Positions 22,745-33,628 are shown, counted from the first letter of the stretch. The stretch: DNA of 64,000 nucleotides from Emydura subglobosa (GCA_007922225.1 ML679969.1:21103769-21167768); one strand, 5' to 3'. Program-made: numbers and translations. Notes: a model not told the origin generated them from the sequence alone.

Positions 22745-23131
22745 AGGCCTGGTCTATACTGGAGACTTAGGTCAACTTAAAGTCACTTAAGTCGACTTAA
22801 TTACACCTGCAGCTACACTGGCACCACTCTTAATTGGAATTAAGGAGCCTATAAAATTGACTTAACAAGACCACCTCCACAAGTGGTGTAGCGCCTAATT
22901 CGAATTTGTTAATCGATTTAGTGTTAGTGTAGATGCAACGGAACTTAAATCGAATTAATTGACCTCCGGAATGTATCCCACAATGCCCCATTTTGACTGC
23001 TCTGGACAGTCGCGCTGTGCTGCTCAGTGGTCACACTAGCAGGAAAAGTCCCCTCCCCTCAAGCCCCGGGAAGATTTGAATTTTCATTTCCTGTGCTGCC
23101 AGCATGGAGAGACTTTGTCACTGTTCTCTGC

Positions 23132-23654
23132 ATGGCTACTGCAAAGCCCAAATGCGCTCCAGCATGGAGTCGACCAGAGGTCTTAGACCTCATCGGGCTT
23201 TGGGGAGAGGAGTCCATTCTGTCTCAGCTCAGAGCCAGCAAAAGAAATCTGGACCTTTATGGGAAGATATCCCAGGGCATGCTGGAGAAGGGACACCAGA
23301 GGGACGCTCAGCAGTGCCGCGTGAAGATCAAGGAGCTGCACCAGTCGTATCAGAAAGGCAGGGAAGCTAACAGCCACTCTGGCTCCTTGCCCAAAAAATG
23401 CAGGTTCTATGATGAGGTGCACGCAATTCTTAGTGGGGATCCCACAACGGTGCCTCCCCACAGCATCAATACCTCCGGTAGGTCACAGTCCATGATCAAC
23501 TATGAGGACTCCGTGGACGAGGAGGAAACTGAGGAGAGCAGGATGCAGGAGAGCAGGGTGTCCATTCTCCCCAAAAGTCAGGACTTATTCCTGACTCCTA
23601 AGCGGTCCACCAGCACACAGGACAGCACAAATGGTCCCGGAGAAGGCACATCTG
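23132..23654 (+). pseudogene. Harbinger accessory Myb/SANT-like gene, exon 1
   Basis: The second Harbinger protein normally binds DNA near the terminal repeats and helps carry the transposase to the nucleus. Residues about 10-100 form a Myb/SANT-like domain with WSRPEVLDLIGLWGEE, YGKISQGMLEKGH, QCRVKIKELHQSYQK and a C-terminal FYDEVHAIL. An acidic VDEEETEESR stretch follows. The ATG at 23,132 is preferred because it opens the usual MATAKPK-type start, although the frame is open from 23,027. A consensus donor (TG then GTGAGT) ends the exon after 174 codons plus one base. This exon is intact. The rest of the gene is broken, hence pseudogene. Confidence 0.8.
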
Positions 23655-24161
23655 GTGAGTTTTCTTACTTATTAGCATTTCTGTCCTTGTACATAGGGTG
23701 GGGGGTGGGAACGAAGGAGATCTCAGGTATTTCATTGACTGTACTGGGTGGTTACCCAGGGATCAGTTTTTTTATGTAATATGAAATGCTACGTTTATCA
23801 TCAGTTGATATCTCATGGAAAATTTAATGTATGTAATCTGTTATCCCTCGAAAAACTTTTCAGGGGAGGGCTGCCTTGTTCCTCCCTCCATGGTAGGATT
23901 CTTCTCTGCAATCAAGGTAGCCAACATCATGGGTTCATGTGTTTTAAGCATAGCCTCCCCCTTCCGCTCCTCCTCCCCCCCACACACACACCACGCCGTC
24001 TGCAGTTCCTCTCTGTAAGGGTTTAAAATACAAGCAGAGAGAGAGTATGAATCATTTGCTACATTTTTTCAGGGGATCATTATCTAAATTGTTACATTTG
24101 TTTCATTTTCTTCACTATGCTAACTGTGGCTACCTCGTTATTTTTCTTTCATTCTGTAGAC

Positions 24162-24577
24162 CAGCGGTTCTCAACCGGTGGTATGCGTACCACCGGTGGT
24201 ACTTTGAAGAAGACTGGGTGGTACGCGAGCCGTACCGTGCCACCAAATCTGCCGCCGAAAGTCCCCCCCCCACCGCCGCAAGTTCCCCCCCACCGCCACT
24301 GCGAAACCCCGCTGCCGCCGAAAATCCCCCCACCCCCGTGAAACCCTGCCGCCGAAAACGGGCAAATGGCGGCAGGGTTTCGGTGGAGGGCATTGTTCCC
24401 CCCATGTAACCCCACCGCCACCGAAAGTCCCCCCCCTGCCGCCGCCGCGAAACCCTGCCACTGCCGAAAGTCCCCCCCCCCCTTTTTTTTCCCGAGTGGT
24501 ACTCGCGTCAGGTACAGTCAGGTCAAGTACATACCTGACCCGAGTGGTACTCGGGAAAAAAAGGTTGAGAACCGCTA
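24162..24577. mobile_element. hAT-type MITE, 416 bp
   Basis: The inverted ends are CAGCGGTTCTCAACC and, complemented, TAGCGGTTCTCAACC. It is flanked by a perfect 8-bp duplication, CTGTAGAC (24,154-24,161 and 24,578-24,585), diagnostic of hAT. The interior is very GC-rich, with repeated ccgccgaaa words and runs of C, and no real coding sequence. The insertion point coincides with the splice acceptor of the Harbinger accessory gene. Confidence 0.9.
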
Positions 24578-24583
24578 CTGTAG

Positions 24584-25029
24584 ACATCTCGGCACTGAAC
24601 AGACCCTTAAGAAATGCTGTGGACAGACTGTCTCAGATTAGGAAGAGGGGAAAAAAAAAAGCCGAGATGACATGTTTGTGGAGCTCATGAACACCTCAGC
24701 AGCCACAGAGACAGAGCTCAGAGCGTGGCGGCTGATCTTGTCACAGAACATGGACATGGACAGGGAGAATCACTGAGAAATGATGGAGCATGATCGCAGC
24801 ACCTCGCAGGAAATGCTGCAAATCATGCAGGACCAGGCAGACATGCTTCAGTGGCTTGTGGTGCTTCAGGAGGACCGGAGGCAGGACAGAGTCCCGCTGC
24901 AGCCCCTCCATAATGTTCCTCAACCCAAGGCTTTGCTGCCCTCCCCCTCCCCCAAGAGGTCTCGGAAGAGATTGTCCAGGATGCAGTACATGCTCTCCTC
25001 CACCCTGATGGAGGCGAGCAGAAAGTAGC
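24584..25029 (+). pseudogene. Harbinger accessory gene, exon 2, disrupted
   Basis: The original exon begins just after ctgtag, which is now duplicated around the hAT insertion. The frame expected from exon 1 opens with ISALNRPLRNAVDRLSQIRK, then loses register at a run of ten A (24,651-24,660). It resumes in another frame with DDMFVELMN and RAWRLILSQNMDMD, meets a TGA at about 24,775, and continues with SQEMLQIMQDQADMLQWLV to the terminal stop near 25,027. The end part is predicted coiled-coil-like by its Leu/Met/Gln spacing. A polyadenylation motif (aataaag) lies at about 25,121. Confidence 0.75.
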
Positions 25030-25245
25030 GGCAGCCATGCTGATAGCTGGCTAGCAAGCTACCACCTTGAGACAGTGAATGAACACTCCCCACCTTTCCC
25101 CCATGACTTGAATGTTCAGAAATAAAGTTTTGCATCATTTCAACATGTTTCTTTATTAAATCATATCTTGCTTAGGAGGGATTTGGTGGGCACAGATATT
25201 GTTGGAGCGGGATCACCAAAGGCAAACAACATACAGGAACAGAAA

Positions 25246-26649
25246 TCAGTCCTGCATCTCATTGCAGAACCTGGTTTTCAAAGCTTCCCTAATGCAAAGT
25301 GCTCTGCAGTTAGCTCTCACCGTAGTACTGGCATCTGGCTGCTCATAATTGGCGGCCAGTCTTCCTGCCTCCACAGCCCAACCCTGGGGGAACCCTTCCC
25401 CCTTGGCTTCACACACATTATGAACAACACAGCAAGCAGATATCACAGAAGGGAGGTATTTCTCACTCATGTCCAGCCTAGTAAGAAGACTTCTCCATCT
25501 GCCCTTTAAATGCCCAAAGGCACATTCTACAACCATTCTGCAACTGCTTAACCTCTTATTAAAACACTCCTTGTCACTGTCAAGATGACTGGTGTATGGC
25601 TTAATTAGCCAAGAGAGCAAGGGGTAAGCAGGATCCCCCAGGATCACTATGGGCATTTCCACACCCCCAATTTGAATTTTTTGGTCGGGGAAGAAAGTTC
25701 CCACCTGCATCTTAGAGAACAGCCCCGAGTTATGAAATACACAAGTGTCATGCACCTTCCCAGATCACCCCACACAGATGTCTGTGAAACGACCACTGTG
25801 ATCCACAAGCCCCTGCAGGACTATGGAAAAGTATCCCTTGTGGTTTATGTACTTGGTCGCTAGGTGTGCAGGCACTAAGATGGGGATGTGTGTCCCATCA
25901 ACAGCCCCCCTGAAGTTTGAGAAGCCCATCGTGGCAAACCCCTCCACTATATCCTGCACATTTCTCAGAATCACTAGCCTTTGTAGCAGAAGTCTATTTA
26001 TGGCACTGCACACTTGAATCACGGCTATGCCCACTGTAGATTTACCGACTCCGAATTGATTCCCAACTGAGCGGTAACAGTTGGGGGTTGCCAGCTTCCA
26101 CAGAGCGATAGCGACTCTCTTCTCCACCTTCATAGCTTGTCTCAAGCAAATGTTCACACACTTCAGGGACAGTGCCAGCTCCGAGCACAGTTCCAGGAAA
26201 GTTGCCTTTCACATATGAAAGTTTTGCAGCCCCTGATCATCATCTCACAGCTACATAATAATGCAGTCCCACCAGTCTGCACTTGTTTCCCTGCATCAGT
26301 TCCTGTGCTCCAGGGACTGCAGATGACTTGTTACAGCCTGCAGCAATCGGGAATTGTTCTGCTCGAAGTCTTGTAGCAGGGCAGCCTCGGTGGCATCAGT
26401 GTTGTCTCTGCTTTGGCTTCTTGCTCTATTTCTAAAGTAATCAATGATAAGCTGCGATGTACATGTGATGCTCACAATTATAGTGCAGAATTGAACTGGC
26501 TCCATTGTCTCTGCAGCAACGGCGATCGCAAGGAGTAAAAAAACGGCGCAAAAATACTTTTCCTGTTTTATGTGAGGGAAGAGGGGGAAAGCAGCGTTGC
26601 ATACTGGGATGAAGACACTCGTCTCAACAGCCACCGTGGCTATTTGCAC
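25246..26649 (-). pseudogene. Harbinger DDE transposase (HARBI1-like)
   Basis: This would cut and paste the element through an RNase H-fold DDE domain. All segments lie in one frame on the minus strand: an N-terminal part (26,649-26,296; ATG probably near 26,506), a middle part (26,157-25,765) and a C-terminal part (25,755-25,246). They are separated by in-frame stops, including one TGA at 25,765-25,767. The helix-turn-helix-like CYRSVGNQFGVGKSTVG precedes the catalytic core. Catalytic residues are present: Asp in GAVDGTHIPI (codon 25,897-25,899), Asp in ILGDPAYPLL (25,633-25,635) and Glu in VVECAFGHLKGRW (25,525-25,527). The gene is convergent with the accessory gene. Confidence 0.88.
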
Positions 26650-26663
26650 TTTGGGATAGCTAC

Positions 26664-28088
26664 TGTGACAGGGGTGTCGTGGAAAAGAATCACACTGCTA
26701 CATTTTAAAGTTGGATCAGGTGCAGTTTTAATTGTGACACACACAATCACATAACCATAGCTATGGGGATTACTATAGCCATAGGGAAAACCCAGGTGGC
26801 TATAGGGAAGTCAAGCAGCATGTCTGGATGCTGGGCAAATGTACTTCACCTGGCTACCAAATACAAAAGACTTATATAGGGGTTGCTTAGGTTCATTTAC
26901 ACATTGATTGTATAGTGGAATTTGATTAACAGTTTACACTTAACAGGAAAGACAATCACAATGCACAGTGGGGCACACCAGATGCCCTCACAGGAACACC
27001 CAATGAGTCACTTGAGTATACAATGTAGTTTTCAGGGACCCTAGTTAACTCCCGAAGATGGGTGGTGACACAATACTTGTTCAAATGCTAATTTGTATGG
27101 AGTAAGTTTCTATGGGGCCAGTAAGACAAAGGGGGGCAGGTACTGGTACTTATCAAAACAGGTGAAGTCTGTTCAGACTTCAATAAGGCTTAAGGCTCAT
27201 AACAGAGACTTGCCTCTCGGGTGTGGTTCAGAGACCTCTTGTGGGATTTTAACATCTTTATCCTAATTTCAGTTGAGGCATTCTGTTAATGGTTTAGCCT
27301 GGGGCTTCTATTTCAGTTTCAGGCTACAACTTCAGGCCAGGCCTTCTATGACCAGTTTCAGACAAGCATTCTATTAATCAATTTTATGATTAATTCTTTG
27401 ATTCCACTGGGGCTACCGGAGGGTAGTCGAAGGACGCTATGTTAGCCTAAGAATGACCAAGGCCCTGTTCCCCTAGCAGCTGCCCAAGGTTTCCTTCAGG
27501 CTGATTAGGGACAGCTGAGGCCAGGGTCAGCTGAAACCAATTAGGGTCAGCTGAGGCCAGGATCAGCTGAGACCAATTAAGGGCTGCCAGGGAGCAGATA
27601 AAAGGTCCCTGCCAGGCAGGCATGGTGTTCTTGGAGTCTGGAGAGTTTGGAGAATGAGAACTGCGAGTGGCCAGAGCAAAGCAGAGGTTTGCCCATTGGA
27701 GTGGCTACTTAGCCCTGACGAAAACCAGGGTAGGGAAGCAGCCCAGAGAGAAGACTTACATAGTGTCTTATAGCAGCAGCCAACCACTGCTGTCAGCCAG
27801 GGTCTCTGGGCTGGTGTCCGAAGAAGAGGGTGGGCTCGGACACCCCCGACCACCCCTGGACCAACCAGTTAGCCTCTCCCTAACCAGGAGAAGAGGTTTT
27901 TCCCTCTCCCCCGCCTTAGAACCTAAGGTCCCGAGGGCACTGCTTGGCCTGTGAAGGCCTGAAGGAAGACGGGGCAGAAGCGAGACAGCCTCCATCTTAA
28001 GACTGGTGGGAGCCCCGGGCAGCCATTTTATGCCCACCGCACTGAAAAAGCGCTTGACCCACGGGAGCACGAAGGCCACCCTACCACA
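26664..28088. mobile_element. TG...CA insertion inside the Harbinger (LTR-type)
   Basis: It starts TGTGACAGGGG and ends CTACCACA. The flanking 4 bp are CTAC on both sides (26,660-26,663 and 28,089-28,092). Joining the flanks gives a continuous Harbinger sequence. A TATA-like gataaaagg lies at about 27,596 and a 36-bp unit (ggccagggtcagctgaaacc start) is repeated at 27,510-27,585. There is no coding sequence. At 1,425 bp it could be one long solo LTR or two adjoining insertions. LTR class is inference. Confidence 0.6.
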
Positions 28089-28257
28089 CTACCCACATTG
28101 CACTGCTTTCTAATTTGAATTAAGGCTGGTCAGTGTGAACACAAGAGACCAGTGCAAACAGCGTAGTGTGTACACTCTGCTGCGATTTCTAAAAATCGCC
28201 TGCTGAATGTCGAATTAAACAAAGGTGACTTCCCACAGCAGTGTAGACATAGCCTTA

Positions 28258-28334
28258 CTCTGTTGCTATGGCAACATGTTAGGCTCTGTTGTACGTCAAC
28301 CTAGGCAACTAAGCAATACACAAAATATACAACA
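28258..28334 (-). repeat. gypsy upstream LTR, right part
   Basis: Continues the LTR split at 22,744: ctctgttgctatggcaac and gttaggctctgttg match the intact LTR at 18,125-18,165, and the edge is acaaca. It proves that the Harbinger landed inside the LTR. Confidence 0.8.
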
Positions 28335-28339
28335 ATACT

Positions 28340-28790
28340 GTTTAATGTTAGACCAAACAGGGTCATGTTAACACCTTTGGCTCATGTTCCATCTAAACTA
28401 ACACAACAGGTCAGCTCTTCTCTGCCTGTCTGTAGGGTTAGCACAATGATGGCTGCATGCCCTGCTCCAGCCAATGTTCACCCCTGCTGTGCAGTGAGAG
28501 GCACTGGACTCCTCGGCACACCCACTCTGCAGCACCCACCGTGCAGTGAGGTGATGTCAGCCAGCAGGAGTGGGGCATGCAGCTGCTGTGGCATTAACCC
28601 AAATGGCAGGAGGAGAGTCAAGCCGACACAAGCCTAAGCAGGTTTGGTTGTTCTCCCACATGATCCAACCAGACCCAACCCTTGTAACTGGGTCCCATCA
28701 AGTTTGGGTCAGGTTGCAAGACTCTAGGTCAAGGTTCCTTTTTATCCCACCTCTGTTATGCTGCCTTTAGGAAACCAGCCAGTTAACAAC
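28340..28790. other. No gene seen
   Basis: Sequence beyond the gypsy flank. The first ~100 bp may continue the host repeat of 16,797-17,983. The rest shows no recognisable feature. Confidence 0.4.
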
Positions 28791-29100
28791 AGAATCGTAG
28801 GACTGGAAAGGACCTTGTGAGGTTGTCTAGTCCAATCCCCTGCACTCAGGGTGGGACTATGTATTATCTAGACCATTCCTGACAGGTGTTTGTCTAAATA
28901 TCTCCAATGATGGAGATTCCACAATCTCTCTATGCAATTTATTCCAGAGCTTAACTGCCTTGACATTTAAAATTTTTTTTTCTAATGTCCAACCTAACCC
29001 ACCCTTACTGCAATTTTAGCTCACTGTTTCTTGTCCTATCCCTCAGAGGTTAAGAAGAACAATTTTTCTCCCTCCTCCTTGTAACAACCTTTGAATAGAG
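28791..29100 (-). mobile_element. CR1 LINE 3' end, antisense
   Basis: Begins acagaatcgtaggactgg then aaaggacc, followed by ctagtccaatcccctgc, ccattcctgacaggtgtttg and tgatggagattccac. These are the reverse-complemented CR1 3' UTR and last codons, in the same order as at 6,100-6,300. No longer ORF remains. Confidence 0.8.
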
Positions 29101-30134
29101 GTGCATACCTGTAATTTTTAAAAATTGCAAATGCATGTATTTATATAAATATATATTAAATTGTAAACCTCTCTCTTCACTCTTTGCATATCTCTTGTCT
29201 TCCTGGACCTCAGTCCTGCTAAGATATATGCATGTGCTTAACTTTAAACATGTCAGTGATCTCACTGAACTCAAAGTTCAGAGTTAAAGTTAAAACTAAG
29301 GGATATACGTAAGTGTTTGCAAGGTCAGCCCCTTTGACTGAAAGAGGAGCTGGATGAAAAAAATTAGATGGAAAAATGGAATTTTAAGCAAAATGAAGAT
29401 TTTCATGAAAATATGTTGCTGTGGTCAAAAAAATTTTTATTTCTCCCACACACACTGGAAAAAAAAAAAAAAGGTGGAGGAGAGAGTAAAAAGCAAAAGA
29501 AAGTAGGGTTAAAAAACAAACCAATAACCTTAAAAACTTGAAATGATTTTTAAAAAAATTGAAACAAAATGAAAATTGTTCCTAGATTGATAGTGTTGGT
29601 GTTGTTGTTGGGTTTTTTTTTTAAAGTCAGAATGGGCCATCTAGTCTGACCTGTATGACACTGGCCATAGACCCTCCCTCGGTGACTCCTGCATCAATTT
29701 GGATGAGTTATAGAATTTCATTTATTAATTCAAACAAAAAATTAATTTTTGACCAGCCCCAAATATAAACTCTTTTGAGCATATTACAACACCTTGCAAC
29801 ATGGGGACCCAATCTTGATAGAACTTCTGGGCACTAAGGAATTAAATACTAATTCATTAAAAAAAATCAAACAAATAAGTCTGTCCATGCTTGTTTAGGG
29901 AATGGCTGTACTTCATAGAAATACCCTTATTTCCAAGTAAACAAAGATATTTTATGCAAACAGCGTTGGGCATTCTAAGCTTTTATATTGCACGCATCAC
30001 CAAGGCGTCTCAGCATCTCCTTCATTACTCATTATTTGCTATTCTCCTGTACCAAATCTTCTGCTCATCCCATCTGGAAGCAGAAAATATGCCATGTATC
30101 TTAGGTGACAGTCACACACACCATGAATAATGTA
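29101..30134. other. AT-rich stretch without gene
   Basis: Contains a run of 14 A at about 29,459-29,472, AT microsatellite-like words and a short CR1-tail-like piece (gggccatctagtctgacc at about 29,634). No coding or RNA gene can be supported. Confidence 0.5.
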
Positions 30135-30727
30135 TAACCATAGATTTCTAGATTCCAAGGCCAAATCATCTCTAGTCTGACCTTTTGTATCACACAGGCC
30201 ATAGGACTTCCCCAAAATAATTCCTAAGGCAGATCTTTTAGAAAAAAATCCAATCTTGATTGAAAAATTGACAGTGATGGAGAATCAACCTCTAGCCTTG
30301 GTGAATTTTTCCAATGGTTAATTGCCTTCACTGTAAAAGTTTATGCCTTATTTCCTTTCTGAACTTTCTACTTTCGTGTTTTTATTTTCTCTTTTCCAAA
30401 TATTTATTCCCCATGTAGGTACTGTAATCAAGACATCCTTTAACCTTCTCTTTGTTAAGATAGATACATTGAGCTTCTTGTGTCTATCACTATAAGGCAT
30501 GTTTTCTAATCCTTCAATCATTCTTGTGGCTCTTCTCTGAACCCTCTCCAATTTATCAACATCCTTCTTGAATTGTGGAGACCAGAACTGGACACAAGAT
30601 TCTAGCAGTGTTGCACCAGTGCCAAACAGAGACAAAATAAGCTTTCCACTCTTACTTAAGAGTCCTGTTTATACAGCTGAGGATCACATTAGCCCTTTTG
30701 GCCACAGTGTCATGCTGGGAAGCTTGT
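30135..30727 (-). mobile_element. CR1-type LINE, antisense, first part
   Basis: Starts with a CR1-subfamily 3' tail (ccatagatttctagattcc) and runs into the ORF2 end. The minus-strand frame at 30,635-30,348 reads CVQFWSPQFKKDVDKLERVQRRATRMIEGL, the CR1 C-terminal block. It breaks off at the Sushi-like gypsy insertion and resumes at 37,180. Confidence 0.85.
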
Positions 30728-31107
30728 TGTAAGAGTCTGCAGGGCTAGAACCTGGGACCATGGGGATTTGTGGAAGGACCTTGTGAGGCTGGGCCCAGCA
30801 GGAAGTACCTCCCAGCAGGACCCGAGTGTAGCTCCTCACAGCCCACTGATTGGCTGGCATGGTACTTAAGCCAGGAAGCCATAACAGTGATTTGTCTGAG
30901 CAACAATACAGACTGCCTGTCTTGCTCCAGACCCTGTGAGTGAGAGATCCCAGCCTTTGACTTCTGACCCTGCCTGTCTCCTGATGCTGGACTCCTGGTT
31001 TGCTCTCTGGCCTGTCTTGGACTCTGACCCTCTGGTATCCGACTTGGCCTGACTCCCAACTCCCACTGTGACTACTAGGTCTTGTTGCTCTTGATCCAGG
31101 CATGACA
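30728..31107 (+). repeat. Sushi-like gypsy 5' LTR
   Basis: Shares long blocks with the 3' LTR: tgaggctgggcccagcagga, cagcccactgattggctggc, taagccaggaagccat and gactctgaccctctggta (gatcctttggta in the other). A TATA-like word is weak (acttaagcc, ttaagcc). The region cagcccactgattggctggc contains an ATTGG (inverted CCAAT) box. Confidence 0.85.
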
Positions 31108-31242
31108 GTTTGCTCAGTCCACCTTTCACCTTGTCCCCAAAATCCACCCAATCCCTTCACGGATGATTAAGAGAGCAGGCTGCCTTGCAATCAGCAGCTC
31201 CCGAGGGCCCAGGCCCCCCAGGACTAAGTTACCTGCCTGCAG

Positions 31243-31653
31243 GTGGAGAACCTCGCATTACAGACACACACTACACAGTGTGCACTGGAAGCACAGAACC
31301 TGCATGAGCATGTAGCCCAGTTGCAGGCTCAAGTGGCACAACTCTCTGCTGAAGCACAGACTCTACATGAGCAACTTGCAGGCTCCCAGGGAAAGTGGCA
31401 ACACTATGTGCCGGACTGGACCATCCATCACTGGAACGCCCCCCTGTGGTGCCACTGCCTGAATAATTTGATGGGGACTGTCAAGTTCCAAGGTTTCCTG
31501 AACCAATGCAGTCTGCTCTTCCAGCTCTGCCCCCACACAGACCAGACTAAGGTGGGGATAGCAGTCAGCCTGCTCTCTGGCAAAGCGCTTGATTGGCCTC
31601 CCCCTTGTTGGAGCAGAACAGCCCAGTGTTTTCTGGCTGGGATGCCTTTGTGA
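31243..31653 (+). pseudogene. Sushi-like gag fragment
   Basis: Residues 1-45 have leucine/glutamine heptad-like spacing (LHEHVAQLQAQVAQL), a probable coiled coil. Residues about 75-115 contain FQGFLNQCSLLFQLCP and KVGIAVSLLSGKALDW, the start of the capsid domain of Sushi-class gypsy gags and PEG10-like proteins. A stop ends the frame early, and the rest of gag at 31,650-32,050 is scattered in other frames. Confidence 0.8.
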
Positions 31654-32310
31654 CCATCTTCTATGACCCACGGCATGTCTGCTTTGCAGAAGCTGCCCTC
31701 CAGAAAGTTTGCCACAGCAAGGGCCGGCCACCTCCTAGGCTATCCATTTCTGACAGCTTGTAGCTGATGTTGAGAGGAATGAGGCAGCCCAACTTTACTA
31801 CTTTCACAGGGAGCTCAATGATGAGGTAAGACTAGCGAGTCCACATGGAACCTTACCTGCCTAGGTACTTTCATTGACCTCACCCTGTGCATTGACTCTC
31901 GGCTGCATGAATTAAAGGAGGACAGGAGATGTGGCCCAACAATCCCACACTTGCCCTCCACATCAGGGCCTGTGGAACCAAGTCCTGAACCTATACAAGT
32001 CAACCTGGGGCGCTGATATCTGACCCCAGAGGACAGAGAGCACTGACAAAAGCTGATATTGTGGGGGACCAGGACACAGCTTTGCTTCCTGCCCAGCTGG
32101 GAAGGACTCAGAAAACAGACCTGCTCAGGCCAAGTAGGGGGGTATGGCCTGGGCACCATTAGAGCTCCATGTTCCAGAACCACTCCCACCCCTTAAATAG
32201 AACCCAATCTGGGAATCATGGTACCTCCCTGCATTTCCAGTTGCTTCTGCAGTTGCAGATGTAGAGGCAGGTGCAGGAGATCCCCTCTATCCCCCGACAC
32301 ATGACTAGCA

Positions 32311-32658
32311 ATGATATACTCCGGAGTTTCTACCAACTTTATAGATGCCAAGGCAGTCAAAATCCTGCAGCTCCCCCTCCCACCAAAACCAGCAGCAGAT
32401 CTAGTAGAGATGATTGATGGGTCAGCCCTGCTGTTGGGACCAGTGACTCAGGAGTCTGTTTCTCAGTGCCCATCCATTACAGCCTCTAAGGGGACAATGT
32501 GCTTTGATGTGATGCACTTTCTGTTCTTCCTGATAATTCTCAGCATTCCTTGGTTGGAACAGCACGATCCATGTATCTCCTGGTGGAGGAGGAACATTAG
32601 CTTCTTCTCTGAATACTATCAAAGTGTGCCTCCAATGAAGCAACCAAAGCCCAAGTGA
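32311..32658 (+). pseudogene. Sushi-like protease region with lost active site
   Basis: The frame begins MIYSGVSTNFID, followed by KILQLPLPPKP and later FFLIILSIPWLEQHDP. In this family the first motif is normally Asp-Ser-Gly; here the Asp position reads Tyr. The order and spacing otherwise fit the retropepsin domain and the linker to RT. Confidence 0.75.
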
Positions 32659-32846
32659 CCCATGCCCAGGGCCCCAGGATGAGAGGAGACCCTCAGAGGC
32701 AGAACTCCAGATAGCAAGGGCTAGCCAGATGGGAGTGGCTCCAGGCCTGAACCTCATTCCCCCTGACAAGTACCGCAACTAACTGGATGCATTTGTGAAG
32801 AATGCACTCATTATTCCTACACAGACTGTGACTGTCCTATAGACTT

Positions 32847-33628
32847 ATGGGGGCAAAGGTGCCCTATGGATGGATATATTCCATGTCTGAACCAGAACTA
32901 GAAGTGCTCCCTGGGTATATCCAAGAAAAAATTGCCAAGGGCTTCATTTATCAATTTACCTCTCCAGTGGGGCCACCAGTCCTCTTTTTTTTTTCTGGAC
33001 AGGTCACTATGTCTCTGCATAGACTGTTGTGCATTGAATCAAGTGACTAAACATAACCTGTACTCCCTACCCCTCATTCCAGGATTGCTGGATCACCTGC
33101 AGATGGCCAGAATCTTCCCAAAACAAGGTCTTTGTGAGGCATGCAGTTTAGTGTGCATAAGGTTAGGGAATGAACAGAGACCACTTTTTGTACCTGATAT
33201 GGACACTTCAAACACTTGGTGATGCCGTTTGGCTTGACCAATGCCCCTGCAACCTTTTAACATTTCACAAATGATGTGTTCAGAGGGATCCTGGATCAGT
33301 CCGTGATTATCTATATTGACGACATACTGGTATTTTCTGAGAACCTGGAGCAGAACTACCACCATGTTCAATCTGTCCTGGGGAGACTATGAAATCAGAA
33401 AACTGGAAAATTACACCTTCAACGGAAACGCCATTGAATTTTTGGGGTACATCATCTCCCCAGAGGGAATCCAGATGGATCTGCAGAAGGTGGAAGCCAT
33501 CTGTAACTGGACTGCACTCTGGTCCCTCCAGGAACTTCAGCGCTTCCTGGGCTTTTCTTAGGAGATTCATCGCTGACTTCTTTCAGTTAATAATCCTGCT
33601 GACTTCCCTCCTCCACAAAGCTGTGTAA
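32847..33628 (+). pseudogene. Sushi-like reverse transcriptase region
   Basis: Broken across frames. GWIYSMSEPELEVLPGYI leads into the RT N-terminus and the LFFFSG stretch. The catalytic YIDD box is intact at 33,312-33,323. The frame at 33,316-33,561 then gives FLGYIISPEGIQMD and LQELQRFLGFS, the RT thumb/connection motif. RNase H remnants continue to about 34,000 without a long frame. Confidence 0.8.

Larger units (their letters stand above)
22745..28254. mobile_element. Harbinger DNA transposon, two-gene, with nested insertions
   Basis: The terminal inverted repeats are aggcctggtctatactg at the left and the complement of cagtgtagacatagcc at the right. The 3-bp flanks are taa and tta, the TWA-type target expected of PIF/Harbinger. 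Inside are two convergent genes: a plus-strand Myb/SANT-like accessory gene (23.1-25.1 kb) and a minus-strand DDE transposase (25.2-26.6 kb). This pairing defines the superfamily. The element sits in the gypsy upstream LTR. It was later hit by a hAT-type MITE at 24,162 and a TG...CA element at 26,664. Without these it is about 3.7 kb. Stops in both genes make it non-autonomous. Confidence 0.9.
17987..28334 (-). mobile_element. Ty3/gypsy retrotransposon with both LTRs, carrying nested insertions
   Basis: Minus-strand element in canonical order: upstream LTR at the right (split by a Harbinger), gag, CCHC knuckle, aspartic protease, RT, RNase H, integrase, polypurine tract and downstream LTR at the left. 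The 5-bp flanks are ttact (17,984-17,988) and atact (28,335-28,339), a 4-of-5 match. The LTRs are short, about 215 bp, and alike over their length. Removing the nested insertion leaves about 4.8 kb, on the short side for a complete gypsy. There is no env. Frameshifts and stops break the polyprotein, although RT and integrase motifs survive. Protein style resembles the K02A2.6-like gypsy group; the exact clade is not determined. Confidence 0.85.

Noticed and set aside
23027..23131. Upstream in-frame ATG extending the Harbinger Myb-like protein by 35 residues
   Set aside because: The extension has no similarity to the family, whose start fits the ATG at 23,132.
24163..24587. Gly/Pro-rich frames of 74 to 138 codons on both strands
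   Set aside because: They lie in the GC-rich hAT MITE and are by-products of ccgccg-type repeats.
31363..31731. Minus-strand frame of 122 codons
   Set aside because: Antisense shadow of the Sushi-like gag on the plus strand.
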